Notes: generated by a model from the sequence alone, not told the origin. Shown: positions 20,148 through 28,772, counted from the stretch's first letter. The stretch: 57,966 bases of DNA from Azospirillum halopraeferens DSM 3675 (GCF_000429625.1 NZ_KE386929.1:86426-144391), one strand, 5' to 3'. Numbers and translations are program-made.

Positions 20148-21395
20148 ATGCTGAAGCAGATCGAAGGCAGCCGCGCCATGGCGGAAGCCATAGCCCTCTG
20201 CCGGCCCGAGGTCATCTGCGCCTATCCCATCACGCCGCAGACCCACATCGTGGAGGGGCTGGGGGAACTGGTGCGCGACGGGCACCTGACGGGGTGCGAG
20301 TTCATCAACGTGGAATCGGAGTTCGCCGCCCTGTCCGTGGCCATCGGCGCCTCGGCCGCCGGTGCCCGGTCCTACACGGCCACCGCCAGCCAGGGCCTGC
20401 TGTTCATGATGGAGGCGGTGTACAACGCCTCCGGCCTCGGCCTGCCCATCGTCATGACGCTGGGCAACCGCGCCATCGGTGCGCCGATCAACATCTGGAA
20501 CGACCATTCCGACGCCATGTCCGTGCGCGACGCCGGCTGGATCATGCTGTTCGCCGAGACCAACCAGGAAGCGGTGGACCTGCACATCCAGGCGTTCCGC
20601 CTGGCGGAGGAGCTGTCGTGCCCGGTGATGGTCAACGTGGACGGCTTCATCCTGACCCACGCGGTGGAGCGGGTGGACGTGCCCGACCAGGCCCGGGTGG
20701 ACGCCTACCTGCCGCCGTTCGACCCGGTGCAGGTCCTTGACCCCGCGGAGCCCTTGTCCATGGGCGCCATGGTCGGCCCCGACGCCTTCATGGAGGTGCG
20801 CTACCTCGCCCACCACAAGCAGATGCGGGCGCTGGAGCGCATCCCCGAGCTGGCGGCGGAGTTCCGCGCCGTCTTCGGCCGCGAGTCCGGCGGGCTGGTG
20901 CGGCCGTACCGCATCGACGGCGCCGACACCGTCGTCGTCGCCATGGGATCGGTCATGGGCACCGTGAAGGACACGGTGGACGCCCTGCGCGACGCCGGCC
21001 ACGCGGTGGGTGCGCTCAACCTGTGCGCCTTCCGCCCCTTCCCGCTGGACGACGTGCGCGAGGCGCTGCTGGGCGCGCGGCGGGTCGTGGTGCTGGAAAA
21101 GGCACTCGCGGTGGGCATGGGGGGCATCCTCGCCAGCCATGTGCGGATGGCCCTGCGCGGCTTCGGCAACCGGGTCTACACGCTGATCGCCGGCCTGGGC
21201 GGACGGCCCATCACCGGCGACTCCCTGGCGGACTTCCTGCGCAAGGTGGAGCGGGAGCCGCACTACGACGTCCACTTCCTCGACCTGAAGTCCGACGTGG
21301 TGGAGGCGGAGATCGCCCGCATGGAGCGCACCCGCCGCGCCGGACCGATCGCCGAGAACGTCCTGCGCCGCGTCGGCGCCGGCCGCGCGTCGTGA
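20148..21395 (+). CDS. porA: 2-oxoacid:acceptor oxidoreductase alpha subunit
   Basis: A 415-residue alpha subunit of the same complex, carrying the pyrimidine-binding half of the thiamine-diphosphate site. Typical marks are CAYPITPQTHIVEGL, the glutamate-bearing INVESEFAALSVAIGASAAGARSYTATASQGL, and IWNDHSDAMSVRDAGW. The C-terminal domain has TVVVAMGSVMGTVKDTVDAL and VLEKALAVGMGG. Length matches separate alpha subunits of four-subunit enzymes. It sits between gamma and beta subunits. Confidence 0.95.
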   Translation: MLKQIEGSRAMAEAIALCRPEVICAYPITPQTHIVEGLGELVRDGHLTGCEFINVESEFAALSVAIGASAAGARSYTATASQGLLFMMEAVYNASGLGLPIVMTLGNRAIGAPINIWNDHSDAMSVRDAGWIMLFAETNQEAVDLHIQAFRLAEELSCPVMVNVDGFILTHAVERVDVPDQARVDAYLPPFDPVQVLDPAEPLSMGAMVGPDAFMEVRYLAHHKQMRALERIPELAAEFRAVFGRESGGLVRPYRIDGADTVVVAMGSVMGTVKDTVDALRDAGHAVGALNLCAFRPFPLDDVREALLGARRVVVLEKALAVGMGGILASHVRMALRGFGNRVYTLIAGLGGRPITGDSLADFLRKVEREPHYDVHFLDLKSDVVEAEIARMERTRRAGPIAENVLRRVGAGRAS

Positions 21396-21411
21396 AGGGG
21401 GAGCATCGGCC

Positions 21412-22419
21412 ATGACTCAGACCGTCAAGTTCTACCAGACCGGCACGCTGACCGTCGGCAACCGCCTGCTCGACTCCGACAAGCGGACGGTGCAGGCATC
21501 CCGCAACCGCTCCAACGCGCTGACCTGCGGCCACCGCGCCTGCCAGGGCTGCGGCGAGGCGCTGGGGGCGCGCTACGCTATCGACGCGGCCATGCGCGCC
21601 GCCAACCGCGACCTGGTGTGCGTCAACGCCACCGGCTGCCTGGAGGTGTTCACCACGCCCTATCCCGAAACCTCGTGGCAGGTGGCCTGGCTGCATTCCC
21701 TGTTCGGCAACGCCGCGGCGGTGGCGTCCGGCGTGGCAGCGGCCATGCGGGTGAAGGGCAAGGCGACCCGCGTCATCGCCCAGGGCGGCGACGGCGGCAC
21801 CACCGACATCGGCTTCGGCTGCCTGTCCGGGATGTTCGAGCGCAACGACGACGTCCTCTACATCTGCTATGACAACGAAGCCTACATGAACACCGGCGTG
21901 CAGCGCTCCAGCGCCACGCCGCCGGCGGCGCGCACCGCCACCACCCCGGCGGTGGGGGCGGCACCGGGCAACGTCTTCGGCACCGGCAAGAACCTGCCGC
22001 GGATCGCCATGGCCCACGGCATCCCCTATGTGGCCACCGCCACGGTCGCCGACCTGCACGACCTGGAGGCCAAGGTGACCCGGGCCATGGGCCTGCACGG
22101 TGCGCGCTACATCCACATCCTGGTGCCCTGCCCGCTGGGCTGGGGGGCGGCCAGCCACGACACCATCCGCCTGTCGCGCCTGGCGGTGGAGAGCGGCCTG
22201 TTCCCCCTGTTCGAGGCGGAGCACGGAGAGGTCACGGCCACCACCCCCATCCGCCGGCGCGTCCCGGTGGCGGAGTATCTGAAGCCCCAGAAACGCTTCG
22301 CCCATCTCTTCCGGCCCGATGCGCCCGGGGCGCAGGAGGCGCTGGACCGCCTGCAGGCCATGGCCGACGCCAACATCCGCCGCTTCAACCTGCTGAGCGC
22401 CGAGGAGGCCGTGCGATGA
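21412..22419 (+). CDS. porB: 2-oxoacid:acceptor oxidoreductase beta subunit (TPP-binding)
   Basis: A 335-residue beta subunit. The thiamine-diphosphate/Mg site is visible as GGDGGTTDIGFGCLSGMFER followed by YDNEAYMNTGVQRS. The proximal [4Fe-4S] cysteines are in CGHRACQGCGEALG, with further cysteines at NATGCLEV and LVPCPLGW. It catalyses decarboxylation and hands electrons to the iron-sulfur subunit. Its stop overlaps the start of the flavoprotein gene (ATGA), so the two are translationally coupled. Confidence 0.95.
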   Translation: MTQTVKFYQTGTLTVGNRLLDSDKRTVQASRNRSNALTCGHRACQGCGEALGARYAIDAAMRAANRDLVCVNATGCLEVFTTPYPETSWQVAWLHSLFGNAAAVASGVAAAMRVKGKATRVIAQGGDGGTTDIGFGCLSGMFERNDDVLYICYDNEAYMNTGVQRSSATPPAARTATTPAVGAAPGNVFGTGKNLPRIAMAHGIPYVATATVADLHDLEAKVTRAMGLHGARYIHILVPCPLGWGAASHDTIRLSRLAVESGLFPLFEAEHGEVTATTPIRRRVPVAEYLKPQKRFAHLFRPDAPGAQEALDRLQAMADANIRRFNLLSAEEAVR

Positions 22420-24047
22420 CCGAGCATCCCTTCGCCATCACGCTGGACGCCGGCACCTCGCTGGCCAACCGCACCGGCTCGTGGCGCACCTCGAAGCCCG
22501 TCTACGCCGACCACCTGCCGCCCTGCAACGCCCGCTGCCCGGCCGGGGAGAACATCCAGGGGTGGCTGTACCACGCGGAAAGCGGCGACTACCGCGCGGC
22601 GTGGGAGGTGCTGATGCGCGACAACCCGCTGCCCGCCATCATGGGCCGCGCCTGCTATCACACCTGCGAGGACGCCTGCAACCGCGGCCGCCTCGACCAG
22701 GCCGTGGGCATCCACGCGGTGGAGCGCTTCCTGGGCGATCTGGCCATCCGCGAGGGCTGGCGGGTCGAGCCGGGCCCGCCCACGGGCAAGCGCGTGCTGG
22801 TGATCGGCGCCGGCCCGTCCGGCCTGTCGGCCGCCTACCACCTCGCCCGCATGGGCCACACGGTGACCATCGCCGACGCCGGGCCGAAGCCCGGCGGCAT
22901 GATGCGCTTCGGCATTCCCCGTTACCGCCTCCCCCGCGAGGTGCTGGACGCCGAGGTGGAGCGCATCCTCGCCATGGGGGTGGAGCTGCGTCTGAACACC
23001 GCCATCGACGACATTCCCCGCGCCATGGCCGAGGGCGGGTATGATGCCTGCTTCGCCGCCATCGGCGCCCATCTGGCGCGGCGGGTCGACATTCCCGCGG
23101 TGGCGGCGGGGCGCATCCTGGACGCCGTGTCGGTGTTGCGCGGCATGGAGACGGGGGCCGAGCCGCCGAAGCTCGGCCGCCGGGTGGTGGTCTACGGCGG
23201 TGGCAACACCGCCATCGACGTGGCCCGCACCGCCCGGCGCCTGGGTGCCGAGGAGGCGCTGATCGTCTACCGCCGCACCCGCGAGATGATGCCGGCACAC
23301 GATTTCGAGGTGGAGGAGGCGCTGGAGGAAGGGGTGCTGGTGCGCTGGCTCAGCACCATCCGGCGCATGGACGAGGGCTCGCTGGTGGTGGAGCGGATGG
23401 AGCTGGACGACACCGGCTGGCCGCGGCCGACCGGCGAGGTCGAGACCATCGAGGGCGACACCCTGATCCTGGCGCTGGGCCAGGACGTGGACACCACGGT
23501 GATCGAGCGGGTGCCCGGGGTGGAGGTCAACAAGGACCGCACCATCCGGGTCGGCCCCGACCTGCAGACCGGCCACCCCGGCCTGTTCTGCGGCGGCGAC
23601 ATGGTGCCGTCGGAGCGCACGGTGACCGTTGCCGTCGGCCACGGCAAGAAGGCGGCGCGCCACATCGACGCCTATCTGCGCGGCGCACCGCAGGAGTCCG
23701 CGCCCAAGCACGCGGTGGCCGGGTACGATCGGCTGAACACCTGGTACTACACCGACGCCCCGCGCACGGTGCAGCCCGTCCTCGACGCCCTGCGCCGGCA
23801 GACCACCTTCGACGAGGTGAAGGGCGGCCTGGACGAGACCACCGCGCTGTTCGAGGCTCGGCGCTGCCTCAGTTGCGGCAACTGCTTCGAATGCGACAAC
23901 TGCTTCGGCGTGTGCCCGGACAACGCCGTGGTCAAGCTGGGCCCGGGCAACCGCTTCCGCATCGACTACGACTTCTGCAAGGGCTGCGGCCTGTGTGCCG
24001 CCGAATGCCCCTGCGGCGCCATCGACATGGTGGAGGAGGAGATCTGA
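22416..24047 (+). CDS. FAD/NAD(P)-binding oxidoreductase fused to two-cluster ferredoxin
   Basis: A 543-residue electron-transfer subunit. The N-terminus is GltD-like with iron-sulfur cysteines (PPCNARCPAGENIQGW, then CYHTCEDACNRG). It has an FAD Rossmann motif GAGPSGLSAAYHLARMGHTV and an NAD(P) motif YGGGNTAIDVARTARRLG. The C-terminal 65 residues are a 2[4Fe-4S] ferredoxin (CLSCGNCFECDNCFGVCP, then CKGCGLCAAECPCGAI), equivalent to a delta subunit. The fusion suggests the complex uses NAD(P) directly as acceptor or donor, as in phenylglyoxylate:NAD oxidoreductases, rather than only free ferredoxin; this is inference. It is last in the operon. Confidence 0.9.
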   Translation: MTEHPFAITLDAGTSLANRTGSWRTSKPVYADHLPPCNARCPAGENIQGWLYHAESGDYRAAWEVLMRDNPLPAIMGRACYHTCEDACNRGRLDQAVGIHAVERFLGDLAIREGWRVEPGPPTGKRVLVIGAGPSGLSAAYHLARMGHTVTIADAGPKPGGMMRFGIPRYRLPREVLDAEVERILAMGVELRLNTAIDDIPRAMAEGGYDACFAAIGAHLARRVDIPAVAAGRILDAVSVLRGMETGAEPPKLGRRVVVYGGGNTAIDVARTARRLGAEEALIVYRRTREMMPAHDFEVEEALEEGVLVRWLSTIRRMDEGSLVVERMELDDTGWPRPTGEVETIEGDTLILALGQDVDTTVIERVPGVEVNKDRTIRVGPDLQTGHPGLFCGGDMVPSERTVTVAVGHGKKAARHIDAYLRGAPQESAPKHAVAGYDRLNTWYYTDAPRTVQPVLDALRRQTTFDEVKGGLDETTALFEARRCLSCGNCFECDNCFGVCPDNAVVKLGPGNRFRIDYDFCKGCGLCAAECPCGAIDMVEEEI

Positions 24048-24097
24048 AGGACGGGTACTGTCTGATCGGGACGCCGCTGCTTCGAGCCCCCACCCAA

Positions 24098-24124
24098 CCC
24101 TCTCCCATCTTCGACGGGGGAGGG
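24098..24124 (+). terminator. hairpin after the oxidoreductase operon
   Basis: CCCTCTCCC (24098-24106) pairs with GGGGGAGGG (24116-24124) over nine bases with one G-U pair and a nine-base loop, 51 bp after the operon's last stop. No T-run follows, so intrinsic termination is uncertain; it may be a dispersed hairpin. Confidence 0.35.
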
Positions 24125-24169
24125 CTTCATACCGGAGACAACGGGGATGATCCCGGACCGGTGAAGCGC

Positions 24170-24358
24170 CTACACCCGCCCCGCACCCCGTCCGGCGGAC
24201 GCGACGTCGGCGTTGAAGCCTTCGGCGACCCGGTCGTTGCCACCGGAGGCGAGGCACAGCGTCACGTTGATCGCCGCGAGGATGGTGTGGTCGATCTGAT
24301 CGGGCTGTCGATTGTAACGCTTGATGGCAAGAAGAGCGCGGGTAACGGACGCGGCCAT
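24170..24358 (-). CDS. possible small protein, 62 aa
   Basis: A 62-residue frame starting MAASVTRALLAIKRYNRQPD, with a hydrophobic stretch HTILAAINVTLCLAS. A GGAG lies nine bases before the ATG, and a perfect 10-bp palindrome GTCTTAAGAC (24399-24408) lies 40 bp further upstream. It fills an otherwise empty 427-bp gap between the oxidoreductase operon and hypX. I do not recognise it, and it could be spurious. The rest of 24048-24474 holds two hairpins and nothing else that I can name. Confidence 0.35.
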   Translation of the reverse strand: MAASVTRALLAIKRYNRQPDQIDHTILAAINVTLCLASGGNDRVAEGFNADVASAGRGAGRV

Positions 24359-24429
24359 TTCCGTGAACTCCGTCGGTCCGGGATGGACAGTGCCAACCGT
24401 CTTAAGACCGATGGACTTAACCGGAGGTA

Positions 24430-24445
24430 AACAGGCCACCCTGTT
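24430..24445 (-). terminator. short hairpin downstream of hypX
   Basis: On the minus strand AACAGG-GTGG-CCTGTT forms a six-base stem with a four-base loop about 30 nt after the hypX stop, followed by TACC. There is no proper U-tract, so it is a weak candidate terminator. Confidence 0.3.
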
Positions 24446-24474
24446 CTGCCGGCATACTCCCTTTCCGCAGAGCC

Positions 24475-26142
24475 TCAATCTGCCCGGCGGTGCCGGGCGA
24501 GGTAAAGCGGTGTGCGCGACTTGGGAATCTTGAAGACGAAGTTGTACCGCGCGACGTGGTAGCTGGGGTCGAAGCCGTAGAAGTTGAGGTGCATGCGTTC
24601 CAGCTCTTCCTCGCGGTAGCGCTCCAGCGGCTTCTCCGCCTCGTCGGCGGCGCGGCGGCGGCGCTTTTCGGCCAGGAGCTCGGGCAGCACCGGGTCGGCC
24701 GCCAGAGCCTCGGCGCGGGCGCGGACGCCGGCGCGGAAATCCTCCACGGTGGTCCCGAACGCCTCGTCCACCAGGCCCCGGCGCACGGCTTCCGGCGCGC
24801 CCATGGGCAGGCGCGCCTCGGTCACCGCGCGGGCGTGCTCCGCTCCCACCCGGCGCGGCAGCACATAGGTCCAGTATTCCGAGCCGTAAAGGTTCCCCAT
24901 GCCCCGGTAATGCGGGTTCAGCACCGCGCCGCGGCGCGCCCACACCCGGTCAGCGGCCAGCGCCAGGAAGACGCCGCCGGCCCCGGCGTTGCCGGCCAGG
25001 GCCGACACGGTCAGCGTGTCCCCGGCGGTCAGCACCGCCCGGGCCACGTCGTTGATGGCGTTGATGGTCCGCCAGGATTCGTCGGCCGGGCTGTCCGCCG
25101 CCTCGATGAGGTTGAGGTGGATGCCGTTGCTCCAGAAATCCGGGCCGCCCATCAGCACCAGCACCCGGGGGGCCCGCCGCAGCGCCGTCCCCAGCGCCGC
25201 CAGCAGGCGGGCGCACTGCCCGGCGCCCATGGCGCCGTTGTAGAAGGGGAAGTGCAGATAGCCGACCCCCGCCGACTCCTCGTACCACACGTCGCGGTGG
25301 TCACCGTCCACCTCGGGCAGGCCGACGGCGGCGTCGCCCAGCACCATGGCGGCGGGAAGCTTCAGCGTCGGCGCCGCGGGGTCGGCGGAGCGCCGCTTCA
25401 TGTGGCCGATCCACACCGCGCCGTCGACGGTGGCGCGGCACACCGCGCCGTGGTGCTGCGCCAGCAGGGCGCCCGGCGGGCCGGTCAGCCGGCTTTCCGG
25501 ATGGGCGTCGAACAGGTTGACGTGAAGGCCGGCGACACGGTCCCGCACCCCGGGCACGCCGTCGGCGCTGCGGATCTTGCGCAGCACCGTGGCGGTGTCG
25601 TCGGCGGCCCAGTCGATGGCGCGGGAGGACCACGGCAGGACCGGGCGGGAGCGCACCGCCGCCGGGTCCACCGGCATCGGCGCCCCGCCGCCGGTCAGGC
25701 GCTCCAGCGCCTGCATCACCGCCGTCACCGCAGCCTCCGTCACCTCGCGGCGGTAGAGGCCGGCCTTGGCGGCGTCGCGCATGGGGAAGGTCTGCGACGC
25801 CCACACCGGGCCGGCGTCGAACTCGCCGTCGGCCTGCAGCACGGTGACGCCCCAGCGCTCCGCCCCCTCCAGCACCGCCCAATCGAGGGACGAGGGGCCG
25901 CGGTCGCCGGGCGGACCGGGGTGGACGATCAGGCAGGGCACGCGGCGCCACACGTCTTCCGGGATGGCGCGCTTCAGAAAGGGGGCGAGCACCAGGTCGG
26001 GGCGCACGGCGGCCACCGCCTCGCGGGTGACGGCGTCGTTGACGTCGAACTCGATGGTGAGGTCGTGGCCGCGCTCCGCCAGTTCGACGAACAGGCGCTG
26101 GGCGAGGCTGTTGAACGCGTGGACGAGGAGCAGGATGCGCAT
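24475..26142 (-). CDS. hypX: HypX, CO-ligand synthesis factor for [NiFe]-hydrogenase
   Basis: A 555-residue two-domain maturation factor. The N-terminal half resembles formyl-tetrahydrofolate-using transferases (LIVHPGPPGDRGPSSLDWAVLEG). The C-terminal half is an enoyl-CoA-hydratase-like domain (VLVLMGGPDFWSNGIHLNLIEAA, SALAGNAGAGGVFLALAADRVWARRGAVLNPHYRGMGNLYGSEYWTYVLPRRVG). In known HypX, formyl is moved to CoA and then released as CO for the hydrogenase Fe(CN)2CO site, mainly in aerobic or oxygen-tolerant organisms. It follows hypD after only three bases, one operon. No hydrogenase structural gene is in the window. Confidence 0.95.
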   Translation of the reverse strand: MRILLLVHAFNSLAQRLFVELAERGHDLTIEFDVNDAVTREAVAAVRPDLVLAPFLKRAIPEDVWRRVPCLIVHPGPPGDRGPSSLDWAVLEGAERWGVTVLQADGEFDAGPVWASQTFPMRDAAKAGLYRREVTEAAVTAVMQALERLTGGGAPMPVDPAAVRSRPVLPWSSRAIDWAADDTATVLRKIRSADGVPGVRDRVAGLHVNLFDAHPESRLTGPPGALLAQHHGAVCRATVDGAVWIGHMKRRSADPAAPTLKLPAAMVLGDAAVGLPEVDGDHRDVWYEESAGVGYLHFPFYNGAMGAGQCARLLAALGTALRRAPRVLVLMGGPDFWSNGIHLNLIEAADSPADESWRTINAINDVARAVLTAGDTLTVSALAGNAGAGGVFLALAADRVWARRGAVLNPHYRGMGNLYGSEYWTYVLPRRVGAEHARAVTEARLPMGAPEAVRRGLVDEAFGTTVEDFRAGVRARAEALAADPVLPELLAEKRRRRAADEAEKPLERYREEELERMHLNFYGFDPSYHVARYNFVFKIPKSRTPLYLARHRRAD

Positions 26143-26145
26143 GGC

Positions 26146-27294
26146 TCAGGCCGCCCCCGCGCGCCGGTCGCGGAACCGCCCGTAGGTGTAATGGGCGGCG
26201 CACGCCCCTTCCGCCGAGACCATGCAGGACCCCATGGGGTTGTCGGGGGTGCAGCCCGTGCCGAACAGGACGCAGTCCGTCGGCGTCTTCAGACCACGCA
26301 GGATGGCGCCGCAGGCGCAGCCCTTGTGGTCGGGCACCGAGGCGTTGGCCGTGGCGAAGCGCCGCTCGGCGTCCCAGTCGGCATAGGCGGCCTTGATCCG
26401 CAGGCCACTGTACGGCACCCGGCCGAGACCGCGCCATTCGAACGAGCGGCGCAGCTCGAACACCTCCGCCACCAGGGCCTTGGCCTTGGCGTTGCCGTCG
26501 CGGGTGACGGCGCGGGTGAACTGGTTCTCCACCTCCGCCCGGCCCTCGTTGATCTGGCGCACCAGCATCAGGATCGCCTGCATGACGTCCAGCGGCTCGA
26601 ACCCCGCCACCACGACCGGCTTGCGGTATTCCTCGGCGAAGTACTCGTAGGGGCGGCTGCCGATCACCGTGGACACGTGGGCCGGCCCGATGAAGGCGTC
26701 CAGCGGCACGGTGCCCAGTTCGCGCACCTCCGGGCTTTCCAGGATGTTCTGGATGGCGGAGGGCGTCAGCACATGGTTGCAGAGAACCGAGAAGTTGGCG
26801 ATGCCGCCGGCGCGGGCCGCCCGGAGCGCCACCGCCGTGGGCGGCGTCGTCGTCTCGAAGCCGATGGCGAAGAACACCACCTGCCGGCCGGGGTTGGTTT
26901 CGGCGATGCGCAGGGCGTCCATGGTGGACAGCACCATGCGCACGTCGGCCCCCGCCGCCTTGGCCTTCAGCAGCGACAGGCGCCCCGATCCCGGCACCCG
27001 CAGCACGTCGCCGTAGGTGCACAGGATGGTGTCGGGCTGGCGGGCGATGGCGATGGCGTCGTCGATCCGCCCCACCGGAAGCACGCAGACCGGGCAGCCC
27101 GGCCCGTGGATCAGGCGGACGGCGGGCGGCAGCAGGTCGGGGATGCCGTAGCGGGCGATGGCGTGGGTATGGCCGCCGCAGAACTCCATGATGTGATAAC
27201 GGCGATCCGGCCGCACCGCCGCGCGGATCGCCCCGGCCAGGCCGCGGGCGAGTGCGGCGTCGCGGAACTCCTCGACATACTTCATGGGCGACAT
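26146..27294 (-). CDS. hypD: HypD, hydrogenase Fe(CN)2CO assembly scaffold
   Basis: A 382-residue HypD. Conserved motifs are present: MEFCGGHTHAI, GPGCPVCVLP, the FFAIGFETTTPPTA segment, and the C-terminal iron-sulfur cysteines (HKGCACGAILRG, GTGCTPDNPMGSCMVSAEGACAAHY). With HypC it carries the iron while CN and CO ligands are attached. The ATG at 27294 has GGAG five bases upstream; ATG 27285 is an alternative. It leads the hypD-hypX operon; hypC, hypE, hypF, hypA and hypB must lie elsewhere. An FNR-type box stands 54 nt upstream. Confidence 0.97.
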   Translation of the reverse strand: MSPMKYVEEFRDAALARGLAGAIRAAVRPDRRYHIMEFCGGHTHAIARYGIPDLLPPAVRLIHGPGCPVCVLPVGRIDDAIAIARQPDTILCTYGDVLRVPGSGRLSLLKAKAAGADVRMVLSTMDALRIAETNPGRQVVFFAIGFETTTPPTAVALRAARAGGIANFSVLCNHVLTPSAIQNILESPEVRELGTVPLDAFIGPAHVSTVIGSRPYEYFAEEYRKPVVVAGFEPLDVMQAILMLVRQINEGRAEVENQFTRAVTRDGNAKAKALVAEVFELRRSFEWRGLGRVPYSGLRIKAAYADWDAERRFATANASVPDHKGCACGAILRGLKTPTDCVLFGTGCTPDNPMGSCMVSAEGACAAHYTYGRFRDRRAGAA

Positions 27295-27348
27295 CCGATC
27301 TCCGGCGGCAACGAGACCATACCCTGCCTGCCGCGGCCACGCCCCGCG

Positions 27349-27362
27349 TTGATCCGCGTCAA
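27349..27362 (-). promoter_or_regulatory. FNR/FixK-type box upstream of hypD
   Basis: TTGATCCGCGTCAA, a TTGAT-N4-GTCAA palindrome, ends 54 nt before the hypD start. It overlaps the end of the NnrS-like gene, whose stop codon (complement of 27359-27361) is part of one half-site. On the minus strand CAGGGT (complement of 27321-27326) is 22 nt from the box, at -10 distance. Confidence 0.65.
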
Positions 27363-28432
27363 CGGCCGCGCACCACGCTCCACGCCGTCAGGACGATGAA
27401 CAGGCCGATCGCCGCGGCGTTGGCCGCCCCGCCCCACTGGCGCAGCATCAGGTCGTCCGCCAGCACGCCGGCGGTGCGCATCGCCACGCCCAGGTGCAGG
27501 GCGACCAGCGGCAGGTAGAGGCGGCGGCCGAAGGGCACGGCCAGGCGCAGCACGGCGGGCAGGATGATCGGGGCATGGCCGAACACCATGGCGAAGACGA
27601 ACCCCAGCATGACCGCGTGCAGCACCGCATCGTACAGCGGCCCGGTCGCCGGCGCGGCCGATGCCAGGGCAATGAGGCCGCCGGCCAGCAGCCCGCCGTA
27701 GCCGGAGAGCAGGCACAGGGCCACGAAGCGCGGCAGCCCCGGCATCCGCACGGTCTGCCGCGCCACGTCGAAGCGCACCAGCCACAGGGCCAGCGCCGCC
27801 AGACCGACGCCCGTCAGCCGCAGCCCGGCGTCCGGCGCCACCGTCGCCAGCACGGCGCCGGCCACCAGCGCCGCCACCGTCACCGCGAAGGCCGGCGCCG
27901 CCCGGCGGTCCGGCGGGCGAAAGCGGCTCAGCTCCAGCCGCTCGCCGGCGATGGTCAGCACGAGGAACAGCATCCACCACGTCACGGCGGCCGTGGCCGG
28001 CCATCCCGCCAGCCACAGCCCGTTGCCGACCAGCCAGCAGGCCGCACCCCCCGCCATGGTGGCGGTGAAGCCCGCCGGCTGCTGCCGCCACACCCACAGC
28101 GAGGCAGCCAGCAGGATGGCGGCGGCAAGCGTCAGCAGCGCCGCCCCCGCCGCCTCCGGCCCGCCCGTCACCAGCAGAATCCCGCCCGCCCCCGAGGCCA
28201 GCGGCCCCGCGAACACCGGCCACCGGCCAAGGGCGGCGGCCCGTTCCAGCCCGATCACCGTGCCGAAGAAGCCGGAGACCATCAGCGGCCCGTGCAGCAG
28301 CGCAGCACCATCGTGGGGCAGCGGCAGCGCCCAGCCCATCCGGGCCAGGCCGGCCAGCACGCCCACCACCAGCGACGCGGCCCCGAGGGCCAGGAGCGGC
28401 AGGCGGCGCGCCCGCAGGGCGGCGGCGGTCAT
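27359..28432 (-). CDS. NnrS-like multi-pass membrane protein
   Basis: A 357-residue, very hydrophobic protein with about ten to twelve predicted membrane helices. The segment LHAVMLGFVFAMVFGHAPIILPAVL is like the conserved core of the NnrS family, haem-associated membrane proteins linked to nitric-oxide metabolism and stress in denitrifiers. Histidines that could bind haem are LLHGPLM, LHAVML and FGHAPII. It is third in the operon radical SAM - DUF59 - this gene (four bases after DUF59), downstream of an FNR-type box. NnrS membership is by motif only. Confidence 0.75.
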   Translation of the reverse strand: MTAAALRARRLPLLALGAASLVVGVLAGLARMGWALPLPHDGAALLHGPLMVSGFFGTVIGLERAAALGRWPVFAGPLASGAGGILLVTGGPEAAGAALLTLAAAILLAASLWVWRQQPAGFTATMAGGAACWLVGNGLWLAGWPATAAVTWWMLFLVLTIAGERLELSRFRPPDRRAAPAFAVTVAALVAGAVLATVAPDAGLRLTGVGLAALALWLVRFDVARQTVRMPGLPRFVALCLLSGYGGLLAGGLIALASAAPATGPLYDAVLHAVMLGFVFAMVFGHAPIILPAVLRLAVPFGRRLYLPLVALHLGVAMRTAGVLADDLMLRQWGGAANAAAIGLFIVLTAWSVVRGR

Positions 28433-28436
28433 GGCC

Positions 28437-28760
28437 TCACGCCTCCGGCCAGCCGAGCCGCCGGCGGGCCGCGGCGGATATGCGTTCGGGCGCCCACGGC
28501 GGGTCGAGGACCAGCGTCACCGCCACCCCCGTGGCGTCGGGAACGGCGGCGCGGATGGCATCCTCCGCCGTCGCGCGCATGAACTCGCCCAGCGGGCAGG
28601 CGGGCGAGGTCACGGTCAGGCGCACGGACACGGCCCGGTCGTCGTCCACCGCGATGCCGTACACCAGGCCCAGATCCACAACGTCGATGCCCATTTCGGG
28701 GTCGATGACACCGCGCAGGGCGTCGCGGACGGCGTCGGTCAGGGTGGCGGTGTCGTTCAT
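28437..28760 (-). CDS. DUF59/MIP18-family metal-sulfur cluster assembly factor
   Basis: A 107-residue PaaD/SufT-like protein. The family core is VIDPEMGIDVVDLGLVYGI, followed by VRLTVTSPACPLGEFM with the single conserved Cys, and VLDPPWAPERISAAARRRLGW. Members help build or deliver iron-sulfur clusters. It lies between the radical SAM gene (12-bp gap) and the NnrS-like gene (4-bp gap). I infer it may supply clusters to the radical SAM enzyme or another target of this operon. Confidence 0.92.
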   Translation of the reverse strand: MNDTATLTDAVRDALRGVIDPEMGIDVVDLGLVYGIAVDDDRAVSVRLTVTSPACPLGEFMRATAEDAIRAAVPDATGVAVTLVLDPPWAPERISAAARRRLGWPEA

Positions 28761-28772
28761 GGCGGATCTCCT

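Noticed and set aside
19029..21413. Minus-strand open frame of 794 residues opposite the porG/porA genes
   Set aside because: Same His/Gly/Gln-rich shadow composition; the plus strand has clear family motifs.
24490..27399. Plus-strand open frame of 969 residues opposite hypX and hypD
   Set aside because: Antisense shadow; hypX and hypD motifs are unmistakable on the minus strand.
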